Source: Hepsetus odoe
Taxonomy: Eukaryota; Chordata; Actinopteri; Characiformes; Hepsetidae
Direction of reading: 5' to 3'
Assembly: GCA_017165825.1 (NCBI GenBank)
Contig: CM029372.1
Span: forward strand, 8,340,001 to 8,404,000
DNA: 64,000 nucleotides
Shown: positions 57,405-64,000 of the stretch, one piece after another
Layout: each line of letters opens with the position of its first letter
Numbering within the stretch: position 1 is the stretch's first letter
Notes under the pieces: generated by a model
What the model saw: only the letters and a program-made list of their open reading frames with translations
Database searches by the model: none
Told to the model about the DNA's origin: nothing
Made by a program: the position numbers and the translations under genes

Positions 57405-57769
57405 TACACGATCAGCCATAACATAAAAGGGGGGAGTCCTTGATATGTCATGGTTAGTGCCGTGCTTCAAGAAACAACAGCTGGTTGACAAGGTCATCGA
57501 TGCATGTGGGGAGCAAAGTCTGGCCTGTCTAATCCAATCCCTCAGAAGAGCTCCTGTAGCACAAACTCAAAGTTTCAAACTCAAAGTCGATGCTGTTTAT
57601 GATAGAAATGTGTCAAAATACACTTTACATCATTCTGCTTTGTAGAGGGCTTTGTGCTTTGAACAGGGGTGCTTAGTCAGTGCCTGTGCTGGAACATGGA
57701 GCAACAGAAGAAGGTGGTCTGAGATGATGAATTGTGTTTTTCTTTTGCTTCATATGGACAGGGGTCAGG
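57405..57769. other. Intergenic spacer
   Basis: gatcagccataacataaaag at 57411 resembles a common fish repeat seed, but no family could be set. Confidence 0.3.
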
Positions 57770-57935
57770 CACAAGGTGGTCCAATGGATAAATCTGTTGC
57801 CTCATAGCAAAAAGCCCCCTGGGTTTGATTACCTAGATGGGACAGGTCCTTTCTGTGTGGGGCTTGTATAGTTTCCCTGTGTCGGTGTGTGTTTCTTCAA
57901 GTGCTCTGCTTCCCTCCCACAATCAAAAGTATACC
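57770..57935 (+). repeat. SINE family D, 5' part
   Basis: Degenerate tRNA head (ggtggtccaatggataaatc, then tgggtttgattacctagatg), tttctgtgtggggcttgtat and gcttccctcccacaatcaaa; cut off after that. A further scrap (gtcctctctgtgtggagttt) lies at 58076-58095. Confidence 0.65.
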
Positions 57936-58230
57936 TATAAAGAAATGGATGTCCAATGGGAAACAAGCGATGAAAATATGCTTGTTCATTATTACAGTAC
58001 CTAATCAAATACTACCAGCCAACAATGGAGGGATGCCCACAGTCAAATGTGGGTATATTGGCCATCGTTGGATGGGTCCTCTCTGTGTGGAGTTTGCATA
58101 AGTTGCTTCTGTCCTTTTTTTATAAAAGGGAATCATACCAAAACCCACACCCACCCTGTGGGAAAAAATGAATTGTCATGAGAGCATTAAAATCTTAAAC
58201 TGACTTTGGCCTATTTCAGATTCATTAATA
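57936..58230. other. Spacer with a SINE D scrap
   Basis: Contains the short SINE D fragment near 58070-58110; otherwise nothing recognised. Confidence 0.35.
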
Positions 58231-58422
58231 GGGTGGTGGTTGTGGTCTAGTGGTAGGTTACTTGCCTATGGACCAATGGCTCCCACCTCTGGCACCATCA
58301 CTGGGCAAGACCTGAGCAAGACTCTTAACCCTGAGTGTCTCCAGGGGGACTGTCCCAGTAATTAGGACATGGAAGTCGCTCTGGATAAGAGCGTCTGCTA
58401 AATGCTGCAAATGTAAATGTAA
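58231..58422 (+). repeat. SINE family C (V-SINE-like), copy 3
   Basis: tggtctagtggtaggttact (A box); B-box region partly deleted; tctccagggggactgtccca; tail ctctggataagagcgtctgc, taaatgctgcaaatgtaaat. Best-preserved tail in the window. Confidence 0.85.
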
Positions 58423-59918
58423 TATCTTTGTTCCGGTTTAGATTAAGAAAAATATACGAGGGGATGAAGGAAATCAGATGTAATAGGATAACAGTTGGAT
58501 CCTCACATTATCTGGAGGAATGAAAAGAAATGGATAATTATTTGTCATGGTTTCATATTGATTATATTTATAGAAAATACTTCTTTTGTAAACTGATGTA
58601 GACCTCAATGGCACATGAAGTACTTAAAATAAAGGCTGCCTCATACTACCTTGGGCTTGGAGGTAGCTGGCAATGATGCCCAAGATGCCCCTTTAACCTT
58701 TTCAATCAAAGCACTTTGCTTCAAATGACAAGTGACAGTGCTGTGTGTGGTTTATCTCAGGTTCCACTTCCAATATGGGCTGTAAAAAAATGACAAAGCT
58801 TAGCTGAACTTGACATTGCTATGGTGTCATGGCTCTGTCTGTGACAAGCAAACGCTCAGCTTCTTTGGAGGAAGGAACTGCTGATATTAGAGGAAAAAAT
58901 GGGTCTTTTTTGCTGCCCTATTCTATTAAGTAGAACTGTTGTATGAAAGCATTAGGGTTGAGGTCTTCCATTATTATCATGCATAACATCCAGGCCACTG
59001 TAGATCTTCATAATTGTGTCATTATTGACGAGAAATTTGGTATACAGAGAGTGTCATATTAATTAAAGCCCACAAAATGTGTCGCTCCTTTGTTAATGTG
59101 CCTCTACACATTCACCTGTTCTGAAAGAGTGGCTTATTTATAAAAGAACTGTTAAAAAAACATCGGTGCCCACATGCTGGAGATGAGGAGAGGGAAAACA
59201 AGCGGAAAGTCAAGAAAAGAGAAAGGACAGGACGTGAGGGAGAGAATTATACTTAAGTCTGGCAAGTAGCTGCCGAGGACAGGCAGCTGGAAGGGTACAC
59301 AAGGGAGGAGAGAGAGAGACAAGGAGAAAGACAGAGAGAAATAGTAGTTAGCAGTGATCTCACCCCAAATCCACAGTAGCATCTGCATCTGACAGCAAGG
59401 CCCTTTTGTGCCAAGGCAGAAACTCACGGAACACTTGTCCTAAAAGTCTGGCAGATGAAGTTAGTTCACTGGAAGGAAACACTGGAAGCTCACCTATAAT
59501 CGTGTTATTGTGGCATCTTTATCATAAAGCTAACGTCTTCATTTCAATCTTAAGCATATAAATTATATTTGCTATAAAATACATGCAATAATCTTCAGAT
59601 AGCACAATGTTTAAGATGATTTCACGCACCCACACTGCAAAAAACAGCACAGATCCTTTAAGGGTTTGAAGAACCTCTATAAAGAGTAAAGTTTCTATAA
59701 CATCTATTTATTTTTGGAGTTGGCTAACACCTCTCCACCCCCTCTCTTAATTTCCCTTCTCATTGAACAGGAAAGGCCTTACAGAAAGATGTGAAACTGC
59801 ATTTACAGAGGAAAAAGAGCGCGGTCAAGACATTGATCCATGAATCTCTGGTCAAACTACTCAAACTACTTCCCTTATTGGAATGTTGTCATGGAAACTG
59901 AGTGGCATGATTCACATG
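58423..59918. other. Intergenic tract of 1.5 kb
   Basis: Purine-rich patch at 59270-59345 (GA repeats). No gene-like ORF or transposon recognised. Confidence 0.35.
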
Positions 59919-59998
59919 GTGTGTGTGTGTTTGTGTGCACGTGTGTGTGTGTGTGTGTGTGTGCACGTGTTTGTGTGTGCGCGCGTGTGTGTGTGCAT
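59919..59998. repeat. Imperfect (GT)n microsatellite
   Basis: GT/GC run with CACGTG interruptions. Confidence 0.9.
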
Positions 59999-61757
59999 TT
60001 TGAGAAAAACACAGGTTGTTGCAGGAATTCCAGTTCCACTATGAGCTTGAGCAGCACTACAACAGGATTTCGCAGACTTCCTCGCTCAAATGTCTGAATT
60101 CTAAAGCTTAATCCTCATCAAGGAGATGAATTAAGAACAACCAAGTTATTAAATCATGGCATTATACAATTTTGTTTAATTCTCAAATCTCTATCAAGCA
60201 GCATGCCAATTTGTTTGAAGTGTGTATTATTATTACGATTATTATAATCGTGACCATTTTTATAATCCTTTTTTAATAACTTGCCAACCGCAAAATAAAA
60301 ACCCAGTGTGCAGTACACAGTCAAGGAGATAAAGAACATAAAGAACATAAAAGCACCCACATGTGTGTGAATAACACCAAGGATGACACTGCCACCTTCT
60401 TGAACGCACTTATTTATTTCTAATTAGGATCTGGTTTGTTTGACTGGCCCAACCTCTGACTGGATAATCAGCTGCACTCAAAATGTCCTGCATTTTTAGA
60501 AATAGGAAGTAAACATGTGTAGCTTGAAGGAAAAGTAGCAAAAGGAAAGCTGGAATTGCTGGAATGTTTATCCATCTGTGATTGCAGGTCTCTTGAAGAG
60601 CACATTGTGCTTAGATAATGTTTGATTGTGGTTGATGATGACATTGCAGAACATTTTCCAACAGAGGTTTGCAATCAAGTACAGTTCCCTAAACCTACAC
60701 CACACACTGCTCACTGTGCAGGAAATATAAATGAATGCATATGAAGCAACGATAAAAATCTGTGGACACTGGTCAGATTTTGCATCACCGTGACACTGAT
60801 TATTACAGACATATGTATTGATATCTCAGCTTTGAATTTTTTAACCTTGTGACTTGATAGACCATATGTTTTGAGTAAGTCATTTCTGATTTTGACCCAG
60901 TAAGTTGTTTTTGACCTATGCACAGTTTCTGCATTCAAGGTACAGCATATTGAACCGTGACTAGAAAAGATAGTCACATCTTTGCAGGCAAAAGCAGAGG
61001 CAGAAGGCATAAAAAGATCCATGGGCTGCCTAAGGAGACATGCGACACTGACATTCCCCAGAACTAAAATGTAAACTGGAAATTTGGTTATTATTCTACT
61101 AACCCCTCAAGCAGAGCGAGCCTGTGTTGCAATTTTTATTTTCATCTTCTTTCCTGCTTTCAAAGTTATATTGCAGAGGGGGGGAAGCTACATGAACTGT
61201 TTGTGCAGGAGGTTCACAAGGGCACCTGAAACACTCTGTGTAAGGCCAGACATATTGCTGTTGTCCTTTTAGGAGAACAACCATGTCAGCACATTGTAAA
61301 ACCTGCCTATATCCAAAAGCATCACACTTTGTTCTTGGGGGACTTTGCTCCTTCAGCAGCCTTCAGACTCCCTTATGTTATTTTTAATACATGCGTTTAC
61401 CCGGAACATCTATATTCACCTCTTAACTGATGTCACAGGACGTCAAGGTCTGTATTGTATTTCAGATATGTAGGCCAAGTTGTGAACAAATGATTAATAC
61501 TTCCTATAGCATACAATATTTTTACATCTTCAATCCACATTGCATCACTTTGGACTGAGTGAGGAAACCAAAGCCTTCCCATTGCTTACAGGGCAAGACA
61601 TCCTTCACAGGTAGTGTTTAATGATAACTATCATAAACCTGATTAAACATTTTTAAAGACATAAGCTACATAACCATTTCACGACAAAGGTAAATAAACC
61701 TTTATAAACATATATAACGCCTTATCTGTTGCATAAGAGTTTCATTAAAAATGAACT
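59999..61757. other. Intergenic tract of 1.8 kb
   Basis: Small ATT/ATA cluster near 60225-60245. No repeat family or gene-like ORF recognised. Confidence 0.35.
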
Positions 61758-61943
61758 AAAGTGAAAGTGACTATTCTTGTCATTGCAAGGTCACAGCACA
61801 GCACACAGTGAACCACAACGAAATTGGACCTCTGCATTTAACCCATGCAAACACCATGCAGCAGTGGGCAGCTATGAAAGCGCCCGGGGAGCAGTGACAG
61901 GGATGGTACCTTGCTCAAGTCCCTAACCACTAGGCCACCACTG
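61758..61943 (-). repeat. SINE family A with internal deletion
   Basis: Minus strand keeps the A-box region (gtggcctagtggttaggg, complement at 61921-61940), then jumps over the B box to cttgagcaaggtaccatccc and continues to the TTTCAC tail. Confidence 0.8.
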
Positions 61944-63050
61944 ACTAATTAAACTAATGCTTAAAATGATTATAAGGGCTAATTCCAACAAGTCCCTAAT
62001 GTCATAGCACTGGATGAGGAGAAATGACATGAAAAAGGGCAAAAGCAGCCGTTATGACGACTGACACTTGCTGGAATAAGTCTTTATAGAGGCTTATGCA
62101 GATTATTTTATCTGTTGTCATGGCAGGCTTATGGGAGCCTCATTAAATCTTACAGAAAAAAAGCCTTTACATAGTCACGGTCACAGGATGTCAAGAAAAT
62201 GCACTAATGTATTGCACACCAGTGGGCCATGCAGATTTAGGATATCGCTTAAATATTTAGCTTTAGTGATTGATAACCGTTGTGATACATTTGACACACT
62301 GAAGCACCCTGTCTGTCCTCATCTATTCCTTACTGATGCTCCACAGGAATGTAACGAGACAACTGCAGGGCTCAGCAAAAAGGCTAAAATTAACCAGAGC
62401 TGTGAAGTGACTTAGAGAGTGTGGGTCGAGAATGACTCTGAACAATTCTGACATTTTGAGGTGAGTTAGGGCACTCAGCAAAGTGTACGTGTTTCGGGCA
62501 TATTAAATCAACTCTTTTTGTGTGTTTGGTCAGTAGTTGTATTTGCATGTCAAAGCATCATAATGATAATTTAATGTTTTAATAAATTAACATTACCATG
62601 TGAATCATCAATAACTCTACACTGTTTCTTATGATTTCATGTTTTATTCTGGTTGCTTTAAAATGTTTGTTTTATTGTAGTTAAGAGCATTTTTAGAATA
62701 TCATATAGCATCTCACCCCATTGGCCAGTCAAGAAAGTCTTGATAATTTGATGATGTGCTGTATTAGGCTTTTTTTTTTTTTTTTTTTGCTTAGAGAAAA
62801 ACACTAAATATAGAATATGAGACTGGAAACCAGCCCCTTAAACTGTTTAAAAGACCTAGAGCAGAATATACTGGCAGGCAATGGCAAACACTGTGCACTC
62901 TTGAAATCTACTCAGAACATATTTACATTTTATATTTACAGCTGCCAGTAGCTTGCTCTTTGTGATTCTGAACATCAAACTAACAGCACTTTATTCTGTT
63001 AAGCATTTTTCCTTTATATACAGTATTGGCTTTTTTATTCCAAATTGGAT
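61944..63050. other. Intergenic, with poly-T run at 62770-62788
   Basis: No repeat family recognised. The 94-codon open stretch at 62131-62415 has no family resemblance. Confidence 0.35.
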
Positions 63051-63291
63051 AGTGAAGTGCAAGTTTGTGATTGTGAAACACAGCACAGCACACAGTGAGA
63101 CACAACTAAATGCAGCCTCTGCATTTAACCCATACACACACGTACAGCAGGGTGCAGCTATTGAAAGTGGGGAGCAGTGAAGGGGACGGTACCTTGCTCA
63201 AGTGTACCTCAGGGCAACCTATTGGTCTAGAATTCGAATCCATGACCTTCTGATCCTGGTGCCTAGTCCCTAACTACTTGGCCACTGCTGC
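63051..63291 (-). repeat. SINE family A, full-length but diverged
   Basis: Minus strand from gcagtggccaagtagttagg through ggattcgaattctagaccaa (weakened B box) and gagcaaggtaccgtcccctt to the cagcacagcacacagtg block. Confidence 0.75.
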
Positions 63292-63679
63292 TAATAGGGG
63301 CCTTGGTTGTTGGAAATATTAATTGTATATTTATTAATAAATTCTCAAATTTCAAACTCACTATGTTTTGAAAGAGAGCATTCATTTTTCCCTGCTACAC
63401 AATCTCACACACAAGAGAACAGTTTTAAAAAGAAATGTTCTGCAGACTGACAATCCCCACAGACCAGAATGTTTGGCTTATCCATCACTTTTTCTGTTTG
63501 TGAGCCAAGCTGTCAGACAGTTACAAGCATTAACACTAAATAAACTAGGTCATTTGATAGATAAGAAGCTCATGGGATGTCAAAAGTTATTTTAATAAAA
63601 AATGTTTTAACTATATTCAGCTGCCTGACAAGTGGCACAGTGTTTTAGGGATGCAATGGTGCTCTGTCCAAAGTGTTTA
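63292..63679. other. Intergenic spacer
   Basis: AT-rich, no feature recognised. Confidence 0.3.
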
Positions 63680-64000
63680 GTAGAGTAGAGTAAACTTTTA
63701 TTATCCCACGAATGGGAAATTTGGGCGTTACAGGGCTCTTATAAAAGTGACAGATGTACAGAAAGAATAGAAAAAAGATATATAAAAATAGAGGTATAAG
63801 GAAAGAGGAACAAGTACAGGAGAAAGGAGAAAAGTACAGGAGCTATAATAATAAATTATCTATCTATATAAATATATAAATATAAATATATATACATATA
63901 TACTATATTACCAAGATGCATATACATATCTACAAGAAGAATTAGGTGACCATATATACAGTACACAGTAATAATACACGATAATATATAGGTTTTAAAT
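63680..64000 (-). mobile_element. LINE 3' UTR and end, continues past the window
   Basis: On the minus strand the end reads ccctgtaacgcccaaatttc, ccattcgtgggataataaaa and a (CTCTA)n tail at 63680-63692, preceded by the same AT-rich UTR as 32300-32555 (gtcacctaattctt, gctcctgtactt). The coding part would lie beyond 64000. Confidence 0.75.

Overview
This window is vertebrate nuclear DNA, almost certainly from a teleost fish. The evidence is the mix of repeats: several tRNA-derived SINE families, L2-like and RTE/BovB-like LINEs, Tc1/mariner elements with TA target sites, long CA, GAA and ATT microsatellites, and no densely packed long ORFs. An ostariophysan (characin or catfish type) is possible but unproven. 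Family names come from remembered repeat and protein motifs; no search was run.

Only one host gene is visible. Bases 51-151 are a terminal coding exon on the + strand, with a 3' acceptor, 33 codons and a stop, followed by a 3' UTR with an AATAAA signal at 989-994. The remaining ~63 kb reads as intergenic DNA.

Layout. 1-10 kb: gene end, a nonautonomous Tc1-like element (1.5 kb), SINE copies (2.2, 3.0, 6.5, 7.9, 8.1 kb) and an L2-like LINE 3' end (8.4-9.2 kb). 10-20 kb: a SINE split by a Tc1 element (12.9-14.5 kb), RTE fragments (11.8 and 18.8 kb), a degenerate DDE transposase scrap (15.3 kb) and two short tandem arrays (16.5-17.0 kb). 20-30 kb: RTE fragments at 22.2-23.7 and 23.9-24.6 kb, the second fused to a Tc1 terminal repeat, a chimeric SINE (24.8 kb), a broad repeat-poor tract, then two solo LTRs (29.2-30.1 kb). 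30-42 kb: two LINE 3' ends (30.3 and 31.8 kb) and a 4.4-kb LTR element (37.0-41.4 kb) with no recognisable gag or pol but a CpG-rich minisatellite, followed by a second copy of the nonautonomous Tc1-like family. 42-64 kb: scattered SINEs, microsatellites, the most complete RTE copy (50.2-52.3 kb, minus) and a LINE 3' end leaving the window at its right edge.

No RNA gene, CRISPR array, prokaryotic operon or intact autonomous transposon was found. The most unusual structure is the 37.0-41.4 kb LTR element with its ~40-bp minisatellite. Next come the chimeric SINE and the in-frame fusion of a Tc1 end with an RTE tail.
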